A stretch of DNA of 64,000 nt from Cycas panzhihuaensis. Lineage: Eukaryota > Cycadophyta. The notes below the pieces were generated by a model. That model made no database searches. It saw nothing but the letters and a program-made list of their open reading frames with translations, and was not told the DNA's origin. Made by a program: the position numbers and the translations under genes. Below, piece by piece: positions 46,490 through 58,349 of the stretch. Numbering within the stretch: the stretch's first letter is position 1; every line of letters begins with the position of its first letter. The stretch lies in contig CM041465.1 in the NCBI GenBank assembly GCA_023213395.1, positions 158,293,741-158,357,740 of the forward strand. The letters run 5' to 3'.

Positions 46490-47120
46490 CTTCAGATTTG
46501 GTCTAATTGCCAATTAGAAAGTATGTGATTGATTACAAATGGATCTATAAAACTAAGTTCAAATATGATAGATTTATTAATAGATTCAAGGCTAGACTTA
46601 TAATGAAAGACTTCAAGTAGTAAGAAAGGATCAACTACAAAAAAATATTTGCTCCTATTATAAAATTAATACCATCTACCTTATTGTGGTAATAACTATA
46701 AAATTTAATTGGTAACTTCACCAAATTAATGTGAAAAATACATTTCTAAATGGGGAATTGATAGTAGAAATCTACATAGAGCAACCAACTATCATTATGA
46801 AAATTTTCAATAACACTTGGTATGCCAACTTAAAAAGAGTTTGTATGGCATGAAATAGACTCTAAAAGCTTCATATGAAAAGATTCATTAGTATTTTCTT
46901 AAAAATATATTTGAGAGATCTTTAATCGACTCAAAGTTATGTATCAAGATCTTAAATGATAAAGTTATGTTTGTGATATTGTACATTGACAACCTACTAA
47001 TCACAAGTAATAATATTAATATGATATTAGACTTGAAATTAAATCTTAGTCATTTCTTTGAGATGATAAAACTATGAGTTATATATTGCTTCTTTGGAGT
47101 GGAATTGTGATAAATGCCTA
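46490..47120 (+). pseudogene. Copia reverse transcriptase, element E
   Basis: Plus strand: DYKWIYKTKFKYDRFINRFK and ARLIMKDFK (normally ARLVAKGFxQ), FAPIIKL, then NLHRATNYHYENF-like readings, SLYGMK and the active-site box LYIDNLLITSN at 46982-46993, in which the second catalytic Asp is Asn. Frame changes and stops throughout. Confidence 0.83.
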
Positions 47121-47924
47121 GATCTTATAGGTGAACTACTGTTGACAAATTTTAAAGAAATATAGAATGGTTAATTATAAGCCTACATCTACCCCCATAG
47201 AGACAAGTTGCAAATTAACAATGAAAAATGGTGGAGAAGATGTTGATCCAAAGAAGTAAAGATAATTGGTGGGTAGGATAATATACTTTATTACTACCAA
47301 ACTTGATATTTCATTTGAAATTGGAATGGTGTTTAGATTTATAGTAGTACCAAAACAAAATCACTAGAACACTCTGAAAAGTATCCTTAAATACTTGAAA
47401 AGAATTATATAATATAAACTTGAATTTATATATAATAATAACTTCAAATTAGTAGGATTAATAGATTCTTATTTTTCCAAATATGTATAAAGAAAGAGGT
47501 CAACTTTTAGATATTATTTTAGTTTGGAATTAGTTACTATTATTTCTAGTGGTAAAAAAAGTCAAATGTTGCTTTGTTCTCAATTGAAGAAAAGTATAAG
47601 GATACAATTGTAGCTACTACTGAAGCCTTTTAGTTATGATATATTCTAGGGCACATAGGACTACATCAATTAGAACCAACCATATTATACTATGATAATT
47701 AGATCACATGGAAGATTGTAAAGAACCCCACACTCCACACTCACACTAAATATATTAAGGTGCACTATCACTTTATTTATGAATTAATTTAGTACAGAGT
47801 GATTGATATGGCGTATAGGCTAATAGAAGAATAGATGATTGATATATTTACTAAATTACTGAAACATGATAAATTTTAAACTTTTAGGGATGGTTTAAGT
47901 GTTAGAAGAAATATAATAAGCATT
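47121..47924 (+). pseudogene. Copia RNase H, element E
   Basis: Plus-strand fragments such as LAYCNTED-like and the closing MIDIFTKLLKHDKF match the end of copia pol (x-D-x-F-T-K-x-L). The domain precedes the polypurine tract directly. Stops in all frames. Confidence 0.72.
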
Positions 47925-47935
47925 AAGAAGGAGGG
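47925..47935 (+). promoter_or_regulatory. Polypurine tract of element E
   Basis: AAGAAGGAGGG after the end of pol. The following sequence starts TTAAAAATTAA rather than TG; the terminal base or bases were probably lost. Confidence 0.7.
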
Positions 47936-48973
47936 TTAAAAATTAATACTTATTTGGATTATAATGTTTAGTTGTATGCTTCATTTTTTATTCATGTATT
48001 ATTATCATTATTTATATTTTATTTATAATGTAGAAATGATAAATCATTAGGAGTTACACCACCTTTCTAATATGTGTTGATCATAAGAGAATTAATATTC
48101 CTTTTAAACATGTATATATGCATTGATTTTATGCATTATAAATGAGAGGGGATCTAAATGAGAAAGAGAGATTTTTAAATTTAATTAAATTAATTTTTTC
48201 TAAGTTTACATAGATTAATTTTTCTCATATTTTTTTATCTTGGTTATTAATTTCTATAGTTTCATCCAAAACAACCCAAACTTGCCCAAGCTTTGAGAAT
48301 AAAGCTTCTTAAGAAGCAAGAGTATATTATGATCTATAAATTCTCTCCTAGGGTGACACTATCTTGATCATAAGCTAGGAAGTTAAACAACCATATAACT
48401 ATAAAAAAGAGGTATAAGGGAGAGTAAAAGACAACAATTGGAAGTTTCTCAAATCATCAATCAACAAGCATGTAGTCTTAAGTCTATTCTAGGAGATGGG
48501 ATTCCTTCTTATGGACAATGATGCTTTTATTAAATAACCGCTCTCTCCTATGATAGAAATACTTAATCAAGCATCTTCTACCTTACAAATATAATTTTAT
48601 ACTACTATATGCATCCTTGATATGAGTAATATGCTTCTAACTACCTTAACTAATTATTAATCTTCTTAGCATCCATTTTTATATTGAATATGAGAATCTC
48701 CACATATGTTGTTATCTTAAAAGTTATAGATATATTAGACATATGTTCTAATGTCTTATTTAACTAGATTAATGGTATTAGTATTAATATTTGGTCTATT
48801 ATACCTAACTAAGGCCCTAATATCTATATTACACTATACTAACAAAGGGATAATATTTTACAATTGTAAATTCTACGATACCTATATTATATAGAATATT
48901 CATTTATTTGTTTCTCCTTAAAAATACCATATTTTCTTCTATTTAATCTTCACTCTATCCTCAAATGTACCAC
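47936..48973. other. Probable 3' LTR of E running into unassigned sequence
   Basis: By position the 3' LTR of E starts at 47936, but without a partner its end cannot be set. The rest, up to the target site of F, is A+T-rich and may be interior of the element whose LTR is G. Confidence 0.4.
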
Positions 48974-48978
48974 TTATT

Positions 48979-49313
48979 TAAAGGATGCAGAGGTGTAGAG
49001 CATGACTACAACGATGAGTGCATATTAAGTTAACATTAACTTCCAAATCAATGGCGGTGTTAAAAAACACCAAGGAGGTATTCCCACCCCATTTATAGGA
49101 AATTTAGAGAGGCAGCAAGTGCCTTAACTTGACCTACATATTAACCAAAATAATTTAAATTAATATTAAAAAATATAAATAATAAATGAATCACATACCT
49201 TAAGGATAATGCATTGGCTTTTAGTGGCTCTAGGTGCCCTAAGAAGCCCCAAAGGTGGCTTTAAGGGGCCCTAGGTTCACATCTCCTTAGGTACATTAGG
49301 CATTATCCCAACA
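48979..49313 (-). repeat. 3' LTR of element F
   Basis: Starts TAAAGG (TG changed to TA), ends CAACA. Same length as its partner. Confidence 0.92.
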
Positions 49314-49324
49314 TTCTCCCCCAT
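49314..49324 (-). promoter_or_regulatory. Polypurine tract of element F
   Basis: Minus strand ATGGGGGAGAA just before the LTR's TGTTGGG. Confidence 0.85.
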
Positions 49325-49329
49325 AATGC

Positions 49330-49930
49330 CCAATGTGAATGACTTCCAAACTTTCTCTGAATTTCTAGAATTTAACTTTTCCTAAAGCCTTTGTAAATAT
49401 GTCTAATGCTTGATCTTCAGTGTTACAATAGGCCAACTTGATTTCTTCTGTTTGTACTAGTTCTCGAATTAAATGGTGTTGAGTTTTGATGTATTTTATT
49501 CTACCATAGAAGACTGGATTATTTGCCATTTAGATGGTGCTTTGATTGTCACACCAAATTCTGATGGGACCTTGTTATTTAATCTGGAAATCATATAATA
49601 GTCTTCTCAACCAAACTAACTCACATGCACTTGCTACTGCTGCTTTATATTCTTCCTCAACCATGGATAAGGAAATTATGTTCTGCTTCTTTGTGATCCA
49701 TTCTATTGTTGTTGATCCTATACTAAATATATAACCTATTGTGGATTTTCTATCATCAACATCTCCTACCCAATCTAAATCTATATAGTCAATCAACTAA
49801 AATTTCATAGAAGCTTTATAGTATAGCCCATAATCTGGAGTTCCTTTTAGATATCTAAGGATTCTCTTAGCTGCTTTCCAGTGAGAGGTCTTTGGATCTT
49901 GTATGAACCTAGATACAACACTAACTGAGT
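49330..49930 (-). pseudogene. Copia RNase H, element F
   Basis: The open part 49575-49796 (minus) reads YIDLDWVGDVDDRKSTIGYI, the copia RNase H start (Y-S-D-A-D-W-A-G-D-x-x-D-R-R-S-T-S-G), then EWITKKQNIISLSMVEEEYK and ELVWLRRLL. The catalytic Asp equivalents are present. It continues with RIWCDNQSTI, HHLIRELVQ and DIFTKALGKVKF to the polypurine tract. In the same frame as 50979-51299. Confidence 0.88.
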
Positions 49931-50880
49931 GTGTTATATCTAGTCAGGTGGACGTTAAATATATCAAACTACCAATAAGTTATATGTAGAGAGTTGGATC
50001 AATCATAGTAGAATCATCTATCCTTAAGAGTTTGATTAATGTTTTAGTTGGGATTTCTAATGGTTTACAATCTAACATTCTGAACTTTTATAGTAGGTCT
50101 AAGGTGTATTTATGTTGGGAGATAAAAATTCCCTTCTTGTCTTGCCAAACTTCCAATCCTAGGAAGTAATGCATAAGTCCTAAATCTATCATCTCAAATT
50201 CTTTACATATAGTATCTTTGAATTAATGCAAGAGATGGGAGTCATTTCTAGTATATACAAGGTCATCCACATAAAGACCTATAATTAGGATTGAACTTCC
50301 CTTGATTTAGATATATAAGTTAGGGTCTGCTTAAGATCTTTGAAATCCTTGATCTCTAAAATATTTATCTATGTGGGAATATCAAACCCTGGGTGCTTGT
50401 TTTAGACCATAGAGTGCCTTTTATTAGTTTATACAGTTTGTTTTCTTTCCCTCTGACTTCAAAACTGAAGGGTTGAGTGACATGGATGTCTTGTTTAATG
50501 TAGCCATTTAGGAAGGCACCTTTGACATCCATTTAGTAAACTTTCCAACCCATTTGGGTTATTAGACTCATCAATATTCTGATAGATTCCATCTAAGCAA
50601 TAAGGGTAAAAGTTTCATTATAGTCTATTCCTTCTTTTTTAGCATATTCTTTTGTGACCAATCTAGCTTTATACTTATCGACGGAGCCATCTCAGCGAAA
50701 CTCGGGCTTATAGACTTATTTTGTACCAATAGTCTTCTTCTTTAGGGGGTAAGTCAACTAGCTTCCATGTGTCATTCTTAACAATGGAGTTGTATTCATC
50801 TTCCATAGTATTTTGTTAACATTCATGTCAATTAGCCTCATCAAAGGTTTGAAGTTCCATGTGTCTATAATACCTTGCTC
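49931..50880 (-). pseudogene. Copia reverse transcriptase, element F
   Basis: Minus strand. The active-site box LYVDDL is intact at 50262-50273. Downstream come FEMIDLGLMHYFLGLEVWQ, SQHKYTLDLL and RILRYLKGTPDYGLYY, in normal order. The upstream part (FLNG.L and LVAK segments near 50510-50680) is readable with stops. Full-length for the family, inactivated by scattered stops and a frame change. Confidence 0.87.
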
Positions 50881-51270
50881 ATTAGGGCAAAGTTAACCCT
50901 ATGTGAGTGTATAGATCTTTGATTATTATCCAAGATGTTGCCCAAGTCATGATTTCAATTAACCCATTTTGGTAGGTGTTATGATGGAGGTTGAGATGAA
51001 GTTTCCTCCCCACTAGGTTTATTGATGTTTCTCCTAGAATCAAATATAGGAGGCACATATTTGGTTTTAGAAGAAGTATCAAACTTTATTGTAATCTCCT
51101 TTTTTTTTTCTCGATTGTCTTGATAGTAGGTATCTTCTTGAAACCTGACATCCCTACTTAATATGACTTTTCTTAATTTGGGATCATATACCTTGTATGA
51201 CTTAGAAGTTTCACTATATCTAAGGAAAGTACATTTGATGCTATGATCATCCAATTTTGATCTTCGTTGA
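50881..51270 (-). pseudogene. Integrase end and linker, element F
   Basis: Minus strand: KCTFLRYSETSKSYKVYDPK followed by VILSRDVRFQED, the integrase C-terminal segment, then a Lys/Glu/Ser-rich linker ending SGEETSSQPP. Frame changes occur at about 51271-51299 and near 51080. Confidence 0.8.
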
Positions 51271-52010
51271 TTAGGAATGAGCATAGGTAAGACATCCAAA
51301 TACTCTAAGATGATGTATACTTGGTTTGTAACTAGTCCAAGCTTCTTCTAGAGTTTTCCACCAAAGGGCTTTGGTAGAGCACCTATTGAGTAAATAAACA
51401 GTTGTGTGAGCTGCTTCATCCCAAAACTCATGGTCTAAATTCTTGTCTTTAAGCATACACCTTGCCATTTTGATTATAGTGTGATTTTTCCTTTCTGCTA
51501 CACTGTCTTGTTGTGGGGTGTAGGGATTAGTGAACTATCTTCTAATTTCATGGTGTACATAATAGTCTTTAAATATATTGAAGGTAACCTCTCCCCCATT
51601 ATCTGATCTTTAGGAGAGAAGTTTGTATCCACTTTATTGCTCCATAAATGTTTTGAAGTCAATAAAGTATTGGAAGGCATTTGATTTATACTTGAGGAAG
51701 AACACCCATGTCTTCTTTGTGAAGTCATCGATGAAAGTGATGACGTATTTTGTGCATGCTAGTGAAGGAGTATTCATAGGCCCACAAATATCTGTATATA
51801 CCAATTGGAGAGGACTCGATGCTCGATGACTAAAATCTAGAAAGCTTTCCCTATGGTGTTTACCAAGAAGACATCCTTCACATAAGTTTTTATTTACATC
51901 AATATGTGGTAAACCATTGACCATATCCATCTATTTCATAAGGGCCAAGCTATTATAGTTAAGATGTCCAAACCTTCTATGCCACAACTCGCTATCTAAG
52001 TTAGCTAAAG
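51271..52010 (-). pseudogene. Copia integrase, element F
   Basis: Minus strand. Zinc site complete: LWHRRFGHLN, then LCEGCLLGKHH (HHCC). All three catalytic residues are readable: Asp in VYTDICGPMNTPS, Asp in SDNGGE and Glu in DSVAERKN. Then MARCMLKDKNLDHEFWDEAA, TVYLLNRCSTKA and HHLRVFGCLTYAHS. The open parts 51271-51468, 51634-51930 and 51931-52383 share one frame, so only single stops, no shifts, interrupt it here. Confidence 0.9.
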
Positions 52011-52383
52011 TTCTTAGAGCATATGTATCTAAAGAGGTAAGTATGAGTTTAAACAAATGATCCTTGGTCATTTTTCCTTTAACAACTACAACTTTATTTC
52101 TCTTTTTATCTTTTATAACACATTTAATATTGTTAAAAATGACTGTATAGTCTTGTCCCATCATCTGCCCTACTAATAATAAGTTTTTCCTTAGAGCTGG
52201 GACATACAAGACATCATTTAGATGTCTATATTCTCGTACATCTATCATCAAGGCTATATTACCTCTCCAAACCGATTCATGGGAGGTATTATCTCCAAAC
52301 ATAATTGACCATTTTCTGTTTTTGTCCAAAGTATCAAACAAGTATTCTTTGTGTGTCATATGAGCTGAACATCCTGAATCCAT
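52011..52383 (-). pseudogene. Copia protease, element F
   Basis: The minus-strand frame opens MDSGCSAHMTHKEYLFDTLD: the DSG active-site triad is intact, preceded by SWY as in W-x-x-DSG. Then VLYVPALRKNLLLVGQMM, VIFNNIKCVIKD and MTKDHLFKL, the standard path into integrase. The 150-codon stretch to 51931 is uninterrupted. Confidence 0.88.
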
Positions 52384-52600
52384 GTACCAACTATCATCTT
52401 CTTCCTCCTTAGTAGTAAAGCTAGATAGAAATACATGTTATTATCCTTTTGCTCAGATGTATTATGGGCATGTCCTATAATAGATGGTCCATGTATTAAG
52501 AAACATTTGTCTTCATCCTCCTACTCTAATTTAAGAAATTATTTTTGTCAAATTTTGGAATGATCATGTTGTTGAAACTTGAAGCCATGTTGAACTAAGG
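52384..52600 (-). pseudogene. Short gag remnant, element F
   Basis: Upstream of protease the minus strand gives CFLIHGPSIIGHAHN and an acidic SFTTKEEEDDSWY junction. No complete zinc knuckle or capsid domain follows, so most of gag is deleted or decayed. Confidence 0.5.
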
Positions 52601-55600
52601 TTTTTGTTGAACAAGGATGACAAATAAGGATTAAGTTTATAAAAGTTTTGAATTTGAATTTTAAAAAAGATTTAAATTTAAAGTTTGAAAAAGTTTTGAA
52701 TTTGAAATTTGCACCAAGTTTAAATAATCCAAGTTTTACCCAAAATTTGAAAAAATGAACTAGTACCTAATAAGGCTATTAGGCTCTAAATTTAGGGTTC
52801 TCTTAGGGGAATCTTTGGTTGTTATTTTATCTAGTAGCGCCTACCCACAAATAGTAAAACATAGACCTAATATACCAGTACATGATCTCAAGGCTCGATA
52901 TACCTCAGTACGTAGACTGATAAGAAGGCTTTTACACCCCCCTGAATTGTGGACCCGCTTGCGTTGGACTTATACCTAGAGACATATCTAGTGATGAAGG
53001 TTGCTCAAACCAAGGCACTCACCCTCTCCAGGTTTAGCCTTGGTCTCCAAATGCCAAATAAGGAAAAGGTTCTGCACCTTAGCCTGCTACCAAATAACTT
53101 AATAGCTAATGGCTTTCCTCATCCAATATGAGCAGACCAATTAGCATGTACGAGGTGGTAACTTTACGGATCCTAATTGTTCCCCTTACAAGGCTAAAAA
53201 ATATAGGTGGTTCAATTCAAGATTTATCCTTTTAATGTGAAAATAAAATAATCAATACTTGTGGTCTTGCTTAGGGTCTTGAAAAAGGTTCCTTTTATAT
53301 AAAAAAAGAAAAAAAAAACTTAAAAGGAAGAGCAATATCCACTAAGGAAGAATAATAAATAATATAATAATTTTTTTAAAAGAATATACAAGCAATAACC
53401 TTTCTTAATAAACCAAAAGAGAATGCCAATATGCAAGACAATGTCTTTCAAATTAAAATTCTCTTTGAAAATAAAGTACATAAGAAACTATGTGCACCTT
53501 CTATAAGTGAAGTAATAAATCAATGAAGCTTTCAATATTTGAATGCCCTTTAATAAAAAATGTTAAGTAAACCTTTTATACATAAAATGAACAAGAAAAT
53601 ACTTATAACTATGCCTTTACTATGCACTTTTCAAGCTTTAAAAAAATGTAACTTTAGAATAAATAAGAAAGATTCTCTGACTAATGAACCAATGAACTTT
53701 AAAATGTTTAAAGATTATTGCAAATATGCTTTGTAAGAAGATGAGCGAAATGACAAGAAGCTCCTTTATAAGTAAATTAGGTATAACCTTTATGGTAAAT
53801 CAAATAAGGCTTTAACCATGCAAATTTGAAATAAAATTACCCTTAATAATGAAAAATATAGAAGATCAATGAGATTATTTGACTAAGCTTGAATTTTCAA
53901 AGTTTAGAAGTAGCTTAAGCAAATAGGAGTGACATTTATTGATGCAAGAAATGAGTAGTAATTCCTTTGAAAAATAGTAAAAAATAAGAAATTGAAATGT
54001 AACTTTTTACTTTTGATAATAGAAATGTTGGAAGAAAGATAAGTTTCTTATATAAAATGAACAACTAGAATGCAAAAAATACTTATTTGATTGAATAGCT
54101 CCTCTTAGATTAAAGGATTGAAGAACTAGCTTTTGGCTATAAAAAAGAACTTGAAAATATAAATAAGAGATAATAAAAGCTTTAAAAATAAGTTTTTAGC
54201 AATCAAATAATCATATGTAACCTTCTGAGATCATGTATTTCATGAAAAGTTATAGAATGATACTAATAAGAACTGAATAAGGAACTAAAAATAACTTGCT
54301 TCAAATACCTACTAAATGAACTCAGAATTAAGTGAAATCTATCTTAAACTGAAGAATATCAAATTGCTTTCCAACAGAATCAACTGTTTGGAAAATTGAC
54401 TTCTATAGCTTAAGATCTTAATTGATAAGTGTAAAGACTCCTTTATGGGCTTAAATTAGTGCTACAAGACTAAAATGTTATAAAAACAAAATATAACCTT
54501 ATAAAAAGTATAAAAATGGCTCACTTATAGATAAAAGACCTTTAAATCTAATTTATTTCAAAAAAACTTAAAGAAAAAACTTTCAAAAAATGTTGATTAG
54601 TGAGCAGTTGGGTTTGATATAATACCTTAAATTTAATAGCTTGTAATATCTACAAAAAGACTTTAGAACACTTAAGAGATTATATCAATAAGGAGGAAGC
54701 TAAGTCATCTTTCCAATCAAGCTGATGGATTAGAAAGCAGATTCCAAACAAGAAAGATATAGCAAAAATAGTAAAGTGACCTTTTTATGTTTAATAAACT
54801 AAAAGATGAAAAATGAGGTGATTTTATATCAATAAAAACTGATCAAAACAAATCCAAAACTAGAAAATAGCTAGCCTACAATGTAGTTCATGAAGTTATG
54901 ATCACAATGGAACTAGTTTCATCAAAATCTGGTACTCCAGCGAGAAGTTAGAAATAACAAAGCGCAAGTTACCCCTTTAAAATAAAATAAAATATATATA
55001 TATAAAGGAAAAGATGTTATTAAGTTGATTGGCCCATTTTGCAAACTCTTCAGGTCACATGGAGGGGCACAGGATTGGGGGTTTAAGCCTTAAGGGGGTT
55101 AGGGTCAAAACAAAAGGATTTGAAATGTTATAAAACCTAATTAAATTTCTTATAACTAAGGTAATATTAAACAAAATATTATAATGTTGATTTAAAATAA
55201 AACAATGTCATTCGATTGTGCAACATCTCTGGAGCATGAACAGAGGAGAAAATTATCACAGATCGATCAATTCAGAAATGTAAGGAGGGGAGCATCAACC
55301 CTCGAGCCAGATCAAGTCATAATAATTTAAAAAAAAAAGGAAGCTAGATATATATATTTTATAAATATAAACACAAAAATGAAGGATGGCGGGCACACAA
55401 CAAGTAAAGCACAGTGAGGAATCAGAAATGAAATGGCCTTATCCAATCACAGATCTATGCCAGAGTGGCTACATTGGGGCCACCCAAGTAGGGTAGACCC
55501 AATTTCAGAAAAAAAATTAAAAAATAATTTGTATAAATAAAAAAAATCAAAAAATAGTGAAGGATAGGCCATGAAGACTCTAGTGGTTCAATCTCTCTAT

Positions 55601-56063
55601 AGAAGCCATAGAATGACACTAAATTTTAGGACAGACTGGGTATCAAGGATAGCTAGGCACCAATGCATTTTCATGCCAAATGGAGGCTTGTAGAATGAGA
55701 ATAAAGCAGCGGAGTGAATCGAGTTCTAAATGGGAAACTGAGACTTAGAGAGAGATTTCTCTTAGTATAAGCAATGAAATCACAAACCACTTTCACCATT
55801 GGCTAGAGGATTCAATTTTGATCATAACAAATAGCCATATGAGGTAGTTTCGATCAAAAATTGAGAAGTTGGAACTAAATGAAATTGATTGAACGACGTG
55901 GGTAACGTACGAAACATATATAAATGAAAAATCAAATAATATAAATGATGGTTTTATAAAGTTAAACATTTAATAAAATGTAATATTATTCACATACCAA
56001 ATTACACAAATGATGAGTTGTAAATCACGTAACCTTTTCAGAAATCAAACGATCGCATACTAA
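52601..56063 (-). other. Leader and lost-gag region of element F
   Basis: Nearly 3.5 kb without a readable gag. 52800-53180 is a more G+C-rich islet (for example CCTGAATTGTGGACCCGCTT). 53300-54880 is strongly A-rich on the plus strand. 55020-55100 has a G-rich block resembling 40280-40360 of element D. 55200-56060 is mixed sequence. The lost gag may have lain at 52600-53900. Confidence 0.55.
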
Positions 56064-56082
56064 CCCAGTCGCTCTGATACCA
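56064..56082 (-). promoter_or_regulatory. Primer binding site of element F
   Basis: Minus strand TGGTATCAGAGCGACTGGG, a full initiator-Met-tRNA site, two bases inside the LTR. Confidence 0.93.
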
Positions 56083-56084
56083 AA

Positions 56085-56419
56085 TGAAGGCTGTAGAGGT
56101 GCAGAGTGGGACTACAATGGTGAGTGCATCTTGAGTTAATATTAACTTCCAAATCAATGGTAGCGTTAAAAATCACTAGAGAGGTATTCCCACCCCATTT
56201 ATAGGAAATTTAGGGAGGCAGTAAGTGCCTCAACCTGACCTACATGTTAACCAAAATAATTCAAATTAATATTAAAAAATATAAATAATAAATGAAATAC
56301 ACACCTTAAGGATAATGTGTCAGCTTTTAGTGGCTCTAGGTGTCCTAGGGAGCCCCAAAGGTGGCTTTCAGGGGCCCTAGATACACATCTCCTTAAGCAC
56401 ATTGGGGGTTATGCTAACA
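56085..56419 (-). repeat. 5' LTR of element F
   Basis: Partner of 48979-49313; starts TGAAGGCTG, ends TAACA, followed by TTATT. Confidence 0.93.
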
Positions 56420-56453
56420 TTATTTAATAGGGTTTATTAGAAATTTCTAATTC

Positions 56454-56465
56454 ACTCTGATACCA
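56454..56465 (-). promoter_or_regulatory. Primer binding site of remnant G
   Basis: Minus strand TGGTATCAGAGT directly adjoining an LTR edge starting TGTTAAAT on the plus strand at 56466. Confidence 0.85.
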
Positions 56466-56890
56466 TGTTAAATTATCTAAATATATAGTAAAATTATAAT
56501 AAAAAATCATGAGGAATATGTACATAAATATAAGATAATAGAAACGTATATAAGTATCAAATATAATAAAAAATTATCAAGTATTACCATAGGAGATATT
56601 AAGATTTATATATTAAAAACTTTGGAGGGAAAAACCACGGGAGAAGGTTTGGAGTGTTACTCTACTTTATTAGATCTCTAAATGAACTCTTTTCTTAAGT
56701 TCTCAAGTGGTATCTATACATATTTATAGGTATAATCACCTCACGATGAATTTATCATATATAAGAGCCTATTCATCTTCTAATAGGAAGTTACATTAAT
56801 AAGTATGCTGCTCTCACACTTTATAATATTTTAGGTAGGACCACAATATTATATTAAGCATTAGATATTTAAAAACTTCAAGTATTCAAA
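56466..56890 (-). repeat. 5' LTR of copia remnant G (far end uncertain)
   Basis: It abuts the primer site at 56454-56465. A CTATAAATA element on the minus strand near 56720-56728 is a likely TATA box. No second copy in the window; the interior beyond the primer site is cut by element F after about 40 bases. The right boundary is only an estimate. Confidence 0.6.
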
Positions 56891-57230
56891 CACTAATTCT
56901 AATAGGGTTATAGATAGGGAGATATAACAATTCTAATCTATTAAAGAGAATTTGGTATTTTATTAGAAATTAGCTTTATTATTATTATTAGGGAGTTAGT
57001 ATTTTGAAATTAATATGAAGTCTGTTTTAATTGTTAATATTATTATGGAAGTTAAATTTTTAGCAGGGAATTATACTGGCACCTATAAATAGGGGAGATC
57101 CTAAATTCATTACATAAGTTTTATTTTTGGGTTAATATTAATTTTCTTTGGCACTTAGTGCCTGAGACAATTTTTTAATTTTAATTTTCTTTTATGCTTG
57201 AAGAAGTAGATCTAGTTTAGGATCACTTCA
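56891..57230 (+). repeat. LTR of remnant J (left end uncertain)
   Basis: Ends CACTTCA at 57230, followed by a decayed primer-like GTAATATCAAAG (57232-57243). Contains the promoter at 57083. No second copy in the window. Confidence 0.5.
57083..57092 (+). promoter_or_regulatory. TATA box of remnant J LTR
   Basis: CTATAAATAG in the context CACCTATAAATAGGGGAG, a textbook plant TATA box about 140 bases before the LTR end. Confidence 0.6.
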
Positions 57231-57245
57231 AGTAATATCAAAGAT

Positions 57246-57780
57246 TTATTTGTTGCCTATTAAATATCAATATTTTTGGGAGTGTAAATACATGAATTTT
57301 AGAAAAGTAATTATAGATTTGAGATAACTAAACCTATTTTATAAATATTAAATGGTTGAACTACAAGTTTTAGAGAGAAATTACAAGAATTTAATTTTGG
57401 CCTACTATCTATCTATATCATTTGGGCTTAAAATTTACTGACACAACTTCAAATGACCATATCTTTAGCTATAGGTATCCAATTAACCTAAATATTTTTT
57501 CAAATTTATGTGTCTCAAAGTCTAATTTTTATTACAAGTGCTTTTAGCTACATTTGATATCAAGGTAAAAAGTTATTGGTATTTTAGTAATAGGTATTAC
57601 TATAATCCCCAAAAATTCTAATTGTGGTCCATATTAAAAAGGCCATAACTTCCACTACATATATTAGAATTCTATTTTATTTAAATTTATAGAATCCTAA
57701 TTAACTGGTCACTATTTTGAGCAATGATATGGTGCATTTTTTAGCTTGTTTATTATAGTAATTATCATTTAAATTTAATG
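57246..57780 (+). other. Leader of J, related to that of E
   Basis: 57260-57740 aligns with 33280-33990 of element E in the same order, with one gap of about 190 bases; identity appears to be around two thirds by eye. No coding potential seen. Confidence 0.65.
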
Positions 57781-58340
57781 TATGATAATGGAGTTAGGTA
57801 TCCCTACTTTCATTAGAGGCAAGGGAGTGCAACTTATAGAATGGTTGGACAAGGTTGAGACAAGCCTTAAGTTTTTACCTTACATGGAAAAGGAGTATTT
57901 TATCTTAATTATTTAGTAATATTTTGGGGAAGACACTTTAAGGTAGGCCATTGATGAATGCTTAGGAGATTGTATTGATTAGGAATATTTCTCATAATCT
58001 TTTTTTATTACTTTTAAAGAAAATATTACAAAGTAGTGGGATGAATATAGATGAACCATTCTAGAGAAGACTTCACGAACTTCAAGAATAAATGTTGAGA
58101 GAAAGTTAATGAAAAAAGACTTCAAGAGGCGTAGAATAAGTTCTAAGCTAAATAGAGAGCTCATGAGGAGAAGGCAAAATATTGGGAAGAGAGTATGGAA
58201 GAACTAGCTAATCAAATCAAGAAACAAGCCAACAAGGAGCCTATCATTAAGCCACATAATGAAAAGGAAATTGATATGCACAAGGAACCAATTAATTCAA
58301 TTCAAGAATAGCCTAAAGAAGAGCTTATCATTGAATAATA
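57781..58340 (+). pseudogene. Gag-like segment of remnant J
   Basis: The plus strand near 57784-57900 reads ELGIPTFIRGKGVQLIEWLD followed by KVETSLKFLPYMEKEYF, which resembles the start of Ty3/gypsy gag domains (W-L-x-x-x-E-x-x-F..). After a damaged middle, a Glu/Lys-rich tail reads MEELANQIKKQANKEP near 58195-58245, possibly coiled coil. There is no zinc knuckle or pol before H begins. The gypsy assignment is tentative. Confidence 0.5.
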
Positions 58341-58349
58341 CTATAAAAT

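Larger units (their letters stand above)
33099..47935 (+). mobile_element. Ty1/copia element E (interrupted twice)
   Basis: Plus-strand copia: primer site 33099-33110, leader to about 34248, gag 34249-34878 resuming at 42027, zinc knuckle and protease to about 42500, integrase 45080-46140, reverse transcriptase, RNase H and polypurine tract 47925-47935. It is interrupted by complete element D (34879-42026), whose 5-bp duplication restores the gag reading, and by an unidentified block (about 42500-45050) between protease and integrase. Stops are frequent and catalytic residues altered. Its 5' LTR is missing or truncated beside element C. Confidence 0.85.
48979..56419 (-). mobile_element. Ty1/copia element F, best-preserved pol
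   Basis: Two 335-bp LTRs (48979-49313 and 56085-56419) flanked by TTATT (48974-48978 and 56420-56424). Minus-strand order: LTR, classic primer site, leader, short gag remnant, protease, integrase, reverse transcriptase, RNase H, polypurine tract, LTR. Protease, integrase and reverse transcriptase keep their catalytic residues, but stops and two frame changes remain, and most of gag is not recognisable. LTRs differ at about a tenth of positions by eye. Confidence 0.93.
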
